This document shows, piece by piece, positions 1-8,152 of a stretch of 11,425 bases of DNA. Within the stretch, counting starts at the first letter, position 1. Each line of letters begins with the position of its first letter. A program made the position numbers and the translations under genes. Below the pieces are notes generated by a model, which saw only the letters and a list, made by a program, of their open reading frames with translations, had not been told where the DNA came from and did not search any database. Source of the stretch: Muribaculaceae bacterium (GTDB lineage Bacteria; Bacteroidota; Bacteroidia; Bacteroidales; Muribaculaceae); contig JAFZSS010000054.1 of NCBI GenBank assembly GCA_017619255.1, positions 1-11,425 on the forward strand, given 5' to 3'.

Positions 1-2340
1 ACGGGATTCAGGTGATGAGAGTTCAGCAGCCGTCACCGACAGAGCACGGCTCAAACCAATGACCACGCCAAGCGTGATGAACGCAGTGCCAAAGTTGCCC
101 ATGATTAAGCCAGCGATGATGATGGCCAGCAGCAACAGGAAATGACTTGGAAACAGCGCCCTTAACATGCCGACAAAAGCATCATAAACAAACTCCAACC
201 CTACAATCAACCCACCGGCCACGAGCAACAGAGGCCAGATGATTGAAGGAAGCCCGGGCAACGGGGTTATCCAAGCGACAATGCCGTAAACAATCAGCAC
301 TACGGCAACCGCCAGCACCATGCCCAAGCGATGAGCTTCCGGCTGGAAGCGTTGCGGCACCCGTTTGAGGAACTCCTCATATCTCTTATACAGGTTGTGT
401 TCACGCAATTTGCCCCATCCACTCTCGACAAGGCCATTCAGTTTCTCAGTCCACTCGGCCCACTTAACGCCCAGTTGTCTCGCCCACTTCACGAGTGTAT
501 CATAGGCCACATTGAAGATAAACCAGATGATCAGCACTATCGACTCGACCAACAACAACGCGTATACTACCGAGCGGTGGGTATCGTTCACTCCCACGGC
601 AGCCGAGTTGGTCCACCTCCAGAATTTCCATATAAAAGTCTCATGCCTGAAATATGAGCTGAGCATGCCGCCACTCACCAGGCTGTCCAAAGTCGAGAAG
701 AACGCAAGTCCCAAGCATACGAAGATGAAGGCACATGTTCCCCAAGCAAGCCACACCTTCCACATCGATTTATGATTACGCCCTTTCTTCCGGCGCACGG
801 CATTCAAGTGCAGATACGGCGAGTTGATGAGCATGGCCAGGCTAAAGAACAGGAGCATCAGCAGCGAGGTCGCTACGGGCGTTATACCCGTCAATTTCTC
901 GAAATAGGGATAGGTATAGCTAAGCTTGATGGCAATCATCGACTTGCAGACACAATATATCAAGCACAAGCCCAGCAACAGTGATAAGTAGCCACGATAA
1001 CGACGCAACTGGTCCGGGTTATGACAGGTTTTCAAGACCAGATCCGAAACCTTCAACGGAGAGAACGGCAGCCAGATCAGCAATAAGAGTAACAAGAAAA
1101 CCAGCAGTGGTAGCCACAGATAGGAGAAGAAAAAGCCCTTGTTGATATAACCCATGCGCGCATGCAGGACATCGCCAGCCGAACACAGGTCAATCTTTTT
1201 AAACGCGGGCACCAATGAGAAGGGCAGGAATCCTGTCTTGGGATTCTCAATAAGCGTTGAGCCGAAGTTATTGTCCCTGATGACCACTGAGTCACCTTGA
1301 TGGAAAAACTCGATGTTGCACAGGTCAAAATTAATCGCGTTAGAGAAGGCCGGCAAGTACAGGTCACTCTTGTTGGGAAACGAGTTGTTGTTCTGCTTCA
1401 GCGTAATCACTCCGCTGGATTGCTTGGATTTCACGCGCAACGAGTCAACTGTTCCCACATAGGTGATGGGCTTGGGGAATGAAATCAACATTGACTTCTC
1501 TTTCTTGCCATCGCTGATCATCACATGTCCGGCGCCCCACTCGGTCAGTTTAACCGAAGCCTTCATCACATAATTCACACCGTCGATCTGGAAAGTGCCT
1601 TCTTCGGGTGACTTGTCCAGATAACAATGGGTTCCCACTGTGAAGAACTGCACCTTGCAATGTCCGGCGTCCTCGCCCTCGCCTGAGGTCTGACCCGACC
1701 TGACATAGCCCTGAATCTTGCCATCTTCCTCTATTGTCGTCAATTCATCCAGAATGACCAAGACAAGGGTGTTACCGTTTTTCTGAAAAAACGAACGCAC
1801 ATCGTGGCATTGCATTTGATTAAGGTACGACAGTTTCAGGCTATCGCTTGAAGCAATGCTATCTTGCGCCAGAGCACAATTAGCTGCAAAGTGGCGGGCC
1901 ATCACCTCTTTCTGTTTGCCGAAACGCTTTCGCCAAGCCTTCCAGACTTCTTTACCTGTGAACGACATCTGCAGCGTGTCGCGAGTACTGGTGGGCAATG
2001 TCAAGGTAATGCGTTGTGACTCATCATTGCGGATGAAAAACTTGTTGGGATTATCATTATTGATTTTGAAATATTGCAACGAATCATGGTACTGGTCATT
2101 GACTTTCCAATTGTAATGGCTGCCTTCGCGACTGATGATAAGATAATCCTTAGGTACATTGTGGTAATAGATGTCACTGTTCTGACCTATCGTCAGCGTA
2201 TCACGGTTGGTCAGTTCAATCTGGTCAATCACGAGGGTCATCTTTTTGGAAATTTTACCCGTCATGAACAGACACGACAACAGCAACAGTACCAGGGCCA
2301 GTACCGCAACCGTGTTGGTTATCCGCGTTTTAGTATCCAT
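1..2340 (-). CDS. Large multi-pass membrane protein with extracytoplasmic domain, 3' end beyond the window
   Basis: I do not recognise this protein with confidence. The frame is open for 780 codons from the ATG at 2338-2340 to the left edge, so the C-terminus is missing. A membrane helix at about residues 10-28 is followed by a roughly 370-residue, polar, mostly beta-looking region. After it come hydrophobic segments near 401-425, 450-467, 484-505, 526-547, 589-609, 672-692, 697-717 and 730-760. Positive loops (RRYR near 446, RRKKGR near 512) put the large region outside the cytoplasm. Residues of about 610-671 form a charged, probably cytoplasmic helical stretch. The start lies 19 bases after the stop of the P-loop gene, so the two are probably co-transcribed. 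No Shine-Dalgarno is seen. A short GNFGTAF motif (748-754) weakly recalls the PDLGTA motif of SEDS (FtsW/RodA) proteins, which is not enough to name it. Confidence 0.85.
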   Translation of the reverse strand, partial: MDTKTRITNTVAVLALVLLLLSCLFMTGKISKKMTLVIDQIELTNRDTLTIGQNSDIYYHNVPKDYLIISREGSHYNWKVNDQYHDSLQYFKINNDNPNKFFIRNDESQRITLTLPTSTRDTLQMSFTGKEVWKAWRKRFGKQKEVMARHFAANCALAQDSIASSDSLKLSYLNQMQCHDVRSFFQKNGNTLVLVILDELTTIEEDGKIQGYVRSGQTSGEGEDAGHCKVQFFTVGTHCYLDKSPEEGTFQIDGVNYVMKASVKLTEWGAGHVMISDGKKEKSMLISFPKPITYVGTVDSLRVKSKQSSGVITLKQNNNSFPNKSDLYLPAFSNAINFDLCNIEFFHQGDSVVIRDNNFGSTLIENPKTGFLPFSLVPAFKKIDLCSAGDVLHARMGYINKGFFFSYLWLPLLVFLLLLLLIWLPFSPLKVSDLVLKTCHNPDQLRRYRGYLSLLLGLCLIYCVCKSMIAIKLSYTYPYFEKLTGITPVATSLLMLLFFSLAMLINSPYLHLNAVRRKKGRNHKSMWKVWLAWGTCAFIFVCLGLAFFSTLDSLVSGGMLSSYFRHETFIWKFWRWTNSAAVGVNDTHRSVVYALLLVESIVLIIWFIFNVAYDTLVKWARQLGVKWAEWTEKLNGLVESGWGKLREHNLYKRYEEFLKRVPQRFQPEAHRLGMVLAVAVVLIVYGIVAWITPLPGLPSIIWPLLLVAGGLIVGLEFVYDAFVGMLRALFPSHFLLLLAIIIAGLIMGNFGTAFITLGVVIGLSRALSVTAAELSSPESR

Positions 2341-2359
2341 ATATTGTTTGTTGTTTGGT

Positions 2360-4186
2360 TCAATCTAATGCGTCTTCCAAACGCATCTGTAAATCATACA
2401 GTTCACTGATGATCTCGTCGTATTCCTCTCTCAGGTTATCCTGATTCACGATTTCGTACAAAGCGTCCACCTCATCCTTCAAGCGCCTGACATCGTCAGC
2501 AGAATATGTCGACGAGCCGAACATCTCATCAAACCAATTGTTGCTGTAATTATTCAGAACCTGGCCCACCTGGTCAATCAGGCTTTGAGTGCAACTGAAG
2601 TAGGCTTCATACGGGACTTTCATCAACTGGTCATTCAGTTCAGTGTCGTTGCTGTAAGGATACTCATTCATCAGCCTCTTGGCAACGGGGACAAGGGTTT
2701 CCACATCACTCACACTGCTGCAATCACTCATCTTGTTGATGACATGGCGCACCGTGTCGCGATAGCACATCAGGTAGTCCCGATACTGCCCACAATCACT
2801 CGCATTATTTATGTCCATATTGACATGGTGGCTATAGAGCTCATTCAGCTGCGTCAAAGCCTTGTAAATGAAGGCCGTATCTTGAGACCAATTATCGGTG
2901 TTGAAAAACGCCTGCATCCGTGAATTCAGAATTCTGGAGAACGCATCACTCAACTTCCTGTCACAACGGTTGAACGCATTATCGGACAACACATGACTCT
3001 TACCTTTCAACAGAATGCTCCTCTCAATGTCGAGGTCGCTGCGCAACAATTTGTATGCTTCACAGGCCTCCTCATAATCGACATTCTCGCGCAATTTCTT
3101 CGAGACCTCCTCAGTGAAACTGTCAACATAATCAAATGGCTCCAACTCTCGCGTGGGGGGCTTGTCAAGGACATTAATGAATTTGGCAGCCGCAATGGCC
3201 AGCAAAGCCAGCACACACAACGCCACAATAGCAGCCATCTTCTTGCTACCCATCTTCAACAGCCGCACCAGGCCCCAGTGCCTGTGCTCACATTTTGGAA
3301 GGATAAACTCATCACACAGCCGTTGCGTGTGATTGTGGTCAAGACGGGCATAATCAGTCAGCACATAATCGCCCACACTGCACACAATAGGCTGCTCGTT
3401 ATATATATAGGTTTCCTTGCATTTGTTGCGTATCATGTGCCAGAAGTCGGCCGCCCCAGTCGTGGTCACCATCGTCTGGACCGCATTGTCCAGATAAGGT
3501 TCCGGGGTGTTCATCAGATCGGCCTTGGTCACAAGGACATAGACACCAGCGGCCTGCTGGAGGTGCCCCGCTTCAATCAATTGTTTCGTAACGAGTTTAT
3601 GCTCATCCACCTGTTGGTCGATATCCTGACGACAGTCGATGCAGAAGAGGTGAATCTGGCGAGTGTTGGTCTTCAGGATCTCATTGACGGCAGTCCAGTC
3701 GTGGACATTTGCCTCCAGGAACGAAAGGTTATAAGTGCGAAGGCCTCGCTTGTAACGGGCATGATAGACCTCAACCGGGTTACTAGCCATCGACGGCAAG
3801 GCCTGATAGCGATCCTCACACTTGAAAAACCGCGTCATCAACTGCATCCTTGACTGGATGTCACGGGTAGTCTCATCCACACTGACCGGCAAGATAGGGG
3901 TCATGTCTTTGAGAGACAACAATGAGGCAATGACTGAACTCCGTCCAGAGGCGTGAGTACCCCACAATACAACCAGATTGCCTTGCTCGGGTGCTTCATA
4001 AAGCCCGCCGCCCGGCATCGACGATATTCTCGTTTTCGAGACATTCAGTATGTCGGCCGCGATAGTGTCACCCAACACTGCAGACAGGTCAGACAGCTCC
4101 AGATCCCCCTGTTCCATCATACGGTTAATGGTGCTGATGGAACACTTATGACGACTATACAGCAATTGTTTGAGTTCGGTTTTCAT
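2360..4186 (-). CDS. Membrane-anchored P-loop (GTPase-like) protein with extracytoplasmic tail
   Basis: The family is not recognised. Numbering is from the ATG at 4184-4186 (608 residues). A short helical N-terminus of about 65 residues precedes a Walker A-like loop, GTHASGRSS (76-84), in which arginine stands where lysine is usual. TKAD (220-223), preceded by a hydrophobic strand, looks like the G4 guanine-specificity motif NKxD/TKxD, and an SVGD segment about 45 residues later could play the G5 role. One membrane helix follows at about 317-337. The basic segment before it (HRHWGLVRLLKMGSKK) places the P-loop domain in the cytoplasm and the last 270 residues, mostly helical and acidic, outside. 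A TTG four codons upstream (4196-4198) is an alternative start. I prefer the ATG. The gene sits 24 bases after the 278-residue membrane protein gene and 19 bases before the large membrane protein gene. Confidence 0.85.
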   Translation of the reverse strand: MKTELKQLLYSRHKCSISTINRMMEQGDLELSDLSAVLGDTIAADILNVSKTRISSMPGGGLYEAPEQGNLVVLWGTHASGRSSVIASLLSLKDMTPILPVSVDETTRDIQSRMQLMTRFFKCEDRYQALPSMASNPVEVYHARYKRGLRTYNLSFLEANVHDWTAVNEILKTNTRQIHLFCIDCRQDIDQQVDEHKLVTKQLIEAGHLQQAAGVYVLVTKADLMNTPEPYLDNAVQTMVTTTGAADFWHMIRNKCKETYIYNEQPIVCSVGDYVLTDYARLDHNHTQRLCDEFILPKCEHRHWGLVRLLKMGSKKMAAIVALCVLALLAIAAAKFINVLDKPPTRELEPFDYVDSFTEEVSKKLRENVDYEEACEAYKLLRSDLDIERSILLKGKSHVLSDNAFNRCDRKLSDAFSRILNSRMQAFFNTDNWSQDTAFIYKALTQLNELYSHHVNMDINNASDCGQYRDYLMCYRDTVRHVINKMSDCSSVSDVETLVPVAKRLMNEYPYSNDTELNDQLMKVPYEAYFSCTQSLIDQVGQVLNNYSNNWFDEMFGSSTYSADDVRRLKDEVDALYEIVNQDNLREEYDEIISELYDLQMRLEDALD

Positions 4187-4210
4187 CTCCTTGGTCAACT
4201 AAGTGAAAGT

Positions 4211-5047
4211 CTATGCTCGCCGCCCTTTATACCGGCTTTTTGAACGAAGGCTCACGATATAGAAGGTTAATATCAGCAGGCAGCACACAGCCATCGCAAT
4301 ATTGCTCAGGCGATCAGGCGTGCGAGGCGTTGTGAATTCTTTGTAACGGTCCTTGATATCATCACCTTGCATCACAAAAGGCTCGCATTTTTCGCCTTCA
4401 TACATGAAGTCTGACACATCAGCATACTGCTTCACCCAATCATCACTGGCCGAGATCAGGTAGCATAGATTCTTTGCAGTCGCGATGTTCCACACATTCA
4501 CATTCTGCAACTGATCAAGCCAATCCTTACGCTCATCTTGCACCTCTGTCATGTCCTCGGGCAACAACCTCCGTTCCAGGCTTCTCACTTTCATGCTCAC
4601 GGTGTGCTGGCTGTCCTTGACGGTTTTCTTTAAGTAGCGTTCATAGGCAGCGAGGCGCTTATGGGCATACTCATCATAAGCCGTGTCTATCTTACAGGCT
4701 CTGTCACGCGCCTCGACAACGAGGTTATTGATATCCTGTTCGTGATTCACCACATAGACGAACTGCGAGAAAGGCATCCGCCCGAAGTAGAGGATGACAC
4801 CTGCAGCCAGCAAAGAAAGAATCTCAATAGCATAACCCTGCTTTTTCTTCCTTGTCTCCTTACCCCAACAGGCCATCCTAATGCACAGTCCCAAAAGCAG
4901 CATGCCACCCAAACAGATGAGGACGGCCACCAGATGGTTCCCTTCTAGTAGATACTCCAGCCCCATAAACGCCATGAAAGCGAAGGCCAGCAGCGAGAGT
5001 ATTGTCAACAGCAGCGCGAGTCCTGAAGAACCGGTTTTCAGCATCAT
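4211..5047 (-). CDS. Four-helix membrane protein with extracytoplasmic helical domain
   Basis: This is a 278-residue protein of unrecognised family. Hydrophobic segments lie at about residues 10-30, 39-59, 72-89 and 249-267. The loop after the second helix is strongly basic (KETRKKK, 63-69) and so is the C-terminus (RSKSRYKGRRA). By the positive-inside rule, both ends and that loop are cytoplasmic, and the 90-245 region is outside. This region is rich in charged residues and looks helical, with possible coiled-coil stretches around 100-180. The start is a double ATG (5045-5047 and 5042-5044), and either could be used. The gene begins 37 bases after the stop of the D-Ala-D-Ala dipeptidase gene, with no convincing terminator or promoter between them, and ends 24 bases before the P-loop protein's ATG. 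Context suggests a partner subunit of that protein. Its function is unknown. Confidence 0.85.
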   Translation of the reverse strand: MMLKTGSSGLALLLTILSLLAFAFMAFMGLEYLLEGNHLVAVLICLGGMLLLGLCIRMACWGKETRKKKQGYAIEILSLLAAGVILYFGRMPFSQFVYVVNHEQDINNLVVEARDRACKIDTAYDEYAHKRLAAYERYLKKTVKDSQHTVSMKVRSLERRLLPEDMTEVQDERKDWLDQLQNVNVWNIATAKNLCYLISASDDWVKQYADVSDFMYEGEKCEPFVMQGDDIKDRYKEFTTPRTPDRLSNIAMAVCCLLILTFYIVSLRSKSRYKGRRA

Positions 5048-5084
5048 ATTCAGCGTTAATCAATAATCTGTTCCCAACTAACGG

Positions 5085-5849
5085 CTAAAAAGCGAGTTTC
5101 CGTACTGGGAAAGTGAAATAAGTGTCGGGGAAGGGCTCGTTGTTGAGAGTGAAATGCCACCACTCATTGTCCAACGGACGGAAACCATGACGCAACATAG
5201 CGGTCCTCAGAATCATGCGATTGTAGAACTGCTCTGAAGTGAAGGCGCTATCCGTAGGCGTGAATTCCAGCGTCTCGGGATTGCCACCGCCATAGTCAGG
5301 GTGGCTCTCGGGGCCAAACCAGTCAAAGGTGCCACCCATGTCCAGATCCTTGCCTGTCTTCATGTCAACGAGGGTCAAATCGATGGTCGAGCCTCGCGAG
5401 TGGCCACTGCGCTTGGCGACATACTCCTTCTCAAAGACTTCTTCCTTGCTCAAGTAAGGATAGAAATAGGCCTTGGTCAAGGTGTCGGTGGGGTCTTGGG
5501 CCCAACGCATGAAATGGTCTACAGCACGCTGCGGGCGGTAAGCGTCATAGATCTTGAGCGCATAGCCATGACGCTTAAGGTCATCGCTCACAGCACGAAG
5601 ACTGTCGGCCGCAACACGCGTCATCAGAGCCACGGGCTCCTCATAACCGTCGATGCGCGCACCAACGAAGTTGTAGGTGCTGTAATACCTGATCTCAAGA
5701 ATGGCATCAGGCACTACATCGGTGATTGTCACAAACTGGCTAGAATCATCGGTAGGGGACAGCTGTATGGCCTGAGTGCTCTTGCAGCTGGCCAGTGTAC
5801 TAAAAGCTAAGCAAAATGCGGCAATTTTCAATAGATGATGGATTCTCAT
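5085..5849 (-). CDS. ddpX: D-alanyl-D-alanine dipeptidase (VanX/DdpX family, M15D), lipoprotein
   Basis: Zinc dipeptidases of this family hydrolyse free D-Ala-D-Ala and related dipeptides. The 254-residue protein carries the family's marks: RYYSTYNFVG (54-63), YDAYRP with Arg105, the SGHSRGSTID zinc motif (His150, Asp157) and EWWHF (probable catalytic Glu229, zinc ligand His232). The N-terminus is a lipoprotein signal with lipobox LASC, so Cys22 would be acylated and the enzyme would act in the periplasm or at a membrane face. The residues after the cysteine (KSTQ) lack the acidic surface-export signal known in Bacteroidetes. The start is supported by the lipobox and by an AGGAG three bases upstream. 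The gene lies 28 bases after the S9 peptidase stop, probably in the same transcript. No VanHA or VanRS genes are nearby, so dipeptide or peptidoglycan-fragment recycling is likelier than glycopeptide resistance. The symbol is by family only. Confidence 0.93.
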   Translation of the reverse strand: MRIHHLLKIAAFCLAFSTLASCKSTQAIQLSPTDDSSQFVTITDVVPDAILEIRYYSTYNFVGARIDGYEEPVALMTRVAADSLRAVSDDLKRHGYALKIYDAYRPQRAVDHFMRWAQDPTDTLTKAYFYPYLSKEEVFEKEYVAKRSGHSRGSTIDLTLVDMKTGKDLDMGGTFDWFGPESHPDYGGGNPETLEFTPTDSAFTSEQFYNRMILRTAMLRHGFRPLDNEWWHFTLNNEPFPDTYFTFPVRKLAF

Positions 5850-5852
5850 ATT

Positions 5853-5857
5853 CTCCT
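5853..5857 (-). promoter_or_regulatory. Shine-Dalgarno-like AGGAG before the dipeptidase gene
   Basis: AGGAG on the minus strand lies three bases before the ATG at 5847-5849. It is the only good anti-16S match I noticed directly before a start in this window, and Bacteroidetes genes usually lack such sites. The spacing is shorter than the usual 5 to 9 bases, so its strength is uncertain. Confidence 0.4.
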
Positions 5858-5877
5858 ATAATTGTTTCGGTTGATAT

Positions 5878-8064
5878 TCACTTGAGATAGTCGTCAAAGT
5901 AACGCGTGATGCGCTCATGCAGGTGCACGCTCTGGTGTCCCCTCATGTTGTGGCCTTGACCTGGATAGACAAAGAAGTCGGGCTGTGTGCCGGCTGCGAT
6001 GCACGCCTTGAGGAAACTGTAGGCATGCTGCGGCACCACGGTCGGGTCATTCAGACCGATGATGATCTGCAGGCGGCCCTTGAGGTCGGCCGCTTTATTC
6101 AACAGGCTAGTCTTCTCGTAACCCTCTGGATTGGTCTGCGGCGTGTCCATATAGCGCTCTCCATACATCACCTCATACCACTTCCAATCGATGACGGGTC
6201 CACCGGCAACGCCCACCTTAAAGACATCAGGGTAGTTGGTCATCAGGGTGATGGTCATGAAGCCGCCAAAACTCCATCCGTGCACACCCAGGCGCGCGGT
6301 GTCGACATAATTGAGCGTGCGCAGGAAGTCTACGCCACACATCTGGTCCTGCATCTCCACTTGTCCCAACTGACGGAAGGTAGCCTGCTCAAAGTCTCGA
6401 CCGCGGTTCTCGCTGCCCCGGTTGTCAAGGATGAACAGCAGATAGCCGCGCTGTGCCATATAGGTCTCCCAACTGCGGCTGCCCCAGTGCCATCGCGCAT
6501 CCACATTATGAGCGTGAGGGCCGCCGTAGACATAGACCACGGTGGGGTATTTCTGAGTCGGATCAAAGCCCACGGGCATCACCATGCGATAGTACAGGTC
6601 GGTCACGCCGTCGGCGGCCTTGATGGTCCCGCAACGATACTCAGGCACGGTATAGCCTTCCCAGGGATCAGGAGCGGTGAAGTAACGCTTATCCTCTCCC
6701 GTGCGCGTGTCAATAATAGAGATATTGCGGGCCACTTCAGGCTCCTGATAACTATCGATGAGCCATTCACCACTGGCGCTCAAGCGCCCGGTGTGCCACC
6801 CATTGCCTCCCTCATCGATGAGGGTCATCTTGCCAGAAGCCACATCCACGCGATAGAGGTTCTGCTGGATGGGGCTCTCGGCATTGGCGGCAATGATAAC
6901 AGCCTTTTGCTCAACATCAAAGCCGAGCAGCTCCATCACCACCCATTCGCCGTTGGTGAGTTGACGCAATTCATTGCCACTGGTGTCATACAGGTAGAGG
7001 TGGTTATAGCCGTCCTTCTCGCTCCACAGCAGGAACTGCTCCTTGTTCCACGGCAGGAATGTGATGGGATGCTGCGGCTCGACATACTTGGGATGGCTCT
7101 CGTGGTAAAGCGAGTTGAGACGGTTGCCTGTCTCAGCATCATAGGCCACAAGGTTCACTTCGTTCTGGTCACGGTTGCCTTCCATCATATAGATGATATT
7201 GCCGTCGGGATGCCACGAGATGTTGGAGAAATAGCGGTCGGTGGGGTCACCGGCTTTCAGGTAGACGGTATCGCCCGTTGCCACATTGAGCACACCCACC
7301 CACACCAGATGGGATGTTTGGCCCGCCATGGGGTACTTTTCAGGGGCCAGCTCAGCAATCACGCGGGTAGTGTCCTCCAACTCAGGAACATTGACCAGCG
7401 GATAGTCGGTCACCATACTCTGATCCATGCGGTAGAATGCCAGTCTTGTGCCTTGAGGATTCCAGAACAGACCGCCCTCTATGCCGAACTCATTGCGGTG
7501 CACGCTCTGGCCATAAACCAAGTCACGAGAGCCATCACTAGTCACTTGACGGGTATTGCCCGCGCCATCTGTGACATACAGGTTGTCGGCCATGACATAA
7601 GCCTCGCAATGGCTCTGCTTGTTCCACTCGCTTGCCACAGCGCTGTCACACAAGCGTTCCCGCCATTCCACTTTGCGTGTCTTGAAATTGACAAGGAGCC
7701 GCTCTGTCTCATTATACAGCATTACCACGGGCCTGTCAGGATAAGGGAAAGAGGCCGAAGCAAGGCTTCTTACAGCCACCGAATCGACTGTAAGGCCTAC
7801 TGCCTTGTTCAGTTTGTCTCTTGTTATCAGCACCTTTTCCTTGCCGTTGACGGGATTGACAGTCCAGCAGGTGTCGCCCGAAAGATGCACTAGCTGGTCG
7901 CCCCACCAGGTGAGCGAACGGTTCTGCGGAATCATGTTTCTGTAATTGGTTCCGCCGAAGTTCAGGTCCTCGAGCGTGAATGTCTTCTGAGCCGCTGCTG
8001 TCACGGCCATCAAGGCTAACATGAGCAGGGTCATGCCTTGTCTTCTTGTCATTTTCATTGTCAT
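5878..8064 (-). CDS. S9 family (dipeptidyl-peptidase IV-like) serine peptidase, exported
   Basis: This serine exopeptidase of prolyl oligopeptidase type probably removes dipeptides, typically Xaa-Pro, from peptide N-termini in the periplasm. I set the start at the ATG at 8062-8064, giving 728 residues. It leads straight into a signal peptide (MTMKMTRRQG, then a hydrophobic run ending AAAQ at about 26). The earlier in-frame ATG at 8184 falls inside the terminator hairpin of the upstream ompA-like gene and would bury the signal peptide. Residues of about 30-480 form the beta-propeller (DPPIV_N), with HRNEFGIEGG at 189-198. The rest is the alpha/beta-hydrolase, with nucleophile Ser598 in GWSFGG, Asp673 in NDPTVVP and His705 in GQGHNMRG. 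The GHNMRG...HERITRYFDDYL tail is typical of Bacteroidetes members. The usual Glu-Glu pair of DPP IV is not evident, so exact specificity is open. Confidence 0.93.
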   Translation of the reverse strand: MTMKMTRRQGMTLLMLALMAVTAAAQKTFTLEDLNFGGTNYRNMIPQNRSLTWWGDQLVHLSGDTCWTVNPVNGKEKVLITRDKLNKAVGLTVDSVAVRSLASASFPYPDRPVVMLYNETERLLVNFKTRKVEWRERLCDSAVASEWNKQSHCEAYVMADNLYVTDGAGNTRQVTSDGSRDLVYGQSVHRNEFGIEGGLFWNPQGTRLAFYRMDQSMVTDYPLVNVPELEDTTRVIAELAPEKYPMAGQTSHLVWVGVLNVATGDTVYLKAGDPTDRYFSNISWHPDGNIIYMMEGNRDQNEVNLVAYDAETGNRLNSLYHESHPKYVEPQHPITFLPWNKEQFLLWSEKDGYNHLYLYDTSGNELRQLTNGEWVVMELLGFDVEQKAVIIAANAESPIQQNLYRVDVASGKMTLIDEGGNGWHTGRLSASGEWLIDSYQEPEVARNISIIDTRTGEDKRYFTAPDPWEGYTVPEYRCGTIKAADGVTDLYYRMVMPVGFDPTQKYPTVVYVYGGPHAHNVDARWHWGSRSWETYMAQRGYLLFILDNRGSENRGRDFEQATFRQLGQVEMQDQMCGVDFLRTLNYVDTARLGVHGWSFGGFMTITLMTNYPDVFKVGVAGGPVIDWKWYEVMYGERYMDTPQTNPEGYEKTSLLNKAADLKGRLQIIIGLNDPTVVPQHAYSFLKACIAAGTQPDFFVYPGQGHNMRGHQSVHLHERITRYFDDYLK

Positions 8065-8091
8065 GGTCGTTTTCTCATTATAATGATGTTG

Positions 8092-8099
8092 CAAAATTA
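8092..8099 (-). promoter_or_regulatory. Probable -7 box of the S9 peptidase promoter
   Basis: TAATTTTG on the minus strand matches the Bacteroidetes -7 consensus TAnnTTTG. It lies 27 bases upstream of the chosen ATG, after the ompA-like gene's terminator. That would give a leader of about 20 bases. No good TTG -33 element is found 19-21 bases upstream, so the match is only partial. It would drive the peptidase and probably the genes after it. Confidence 0.45.
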
Positions 8100-8152
8100 T
8101 TGTTTTATTCCGAGAAAACCTAAAAAAGCGGTCATCAAATGAAGGCTTCAAC

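Noticed and set aside
2993..3853. 286-codon plus-strand frame opposite the P-loop protein
   Set aside because: It is in register with the sense gene, where the P-loop, TKAD and membrane helix are coherent. No promoter or domain supports it.
1..5047. Type VI secretion (TssM/IcmF) locus
   Set aside because: Only the general layout of P-loop domain plus membrane helix is shared. Walker A lysine and the usual TssM helices are absent, and no sheath, Hcp, VgrG or ClpV gene is visible.
5917..7893. 658-codon open frame on the plus strand opposite the S9 peptidase
   Set aside because: It is again in register with the sense codons. The sense protein has a full signal peptide, propeller and catalytic triad, and the antisense product resembles nothing known.
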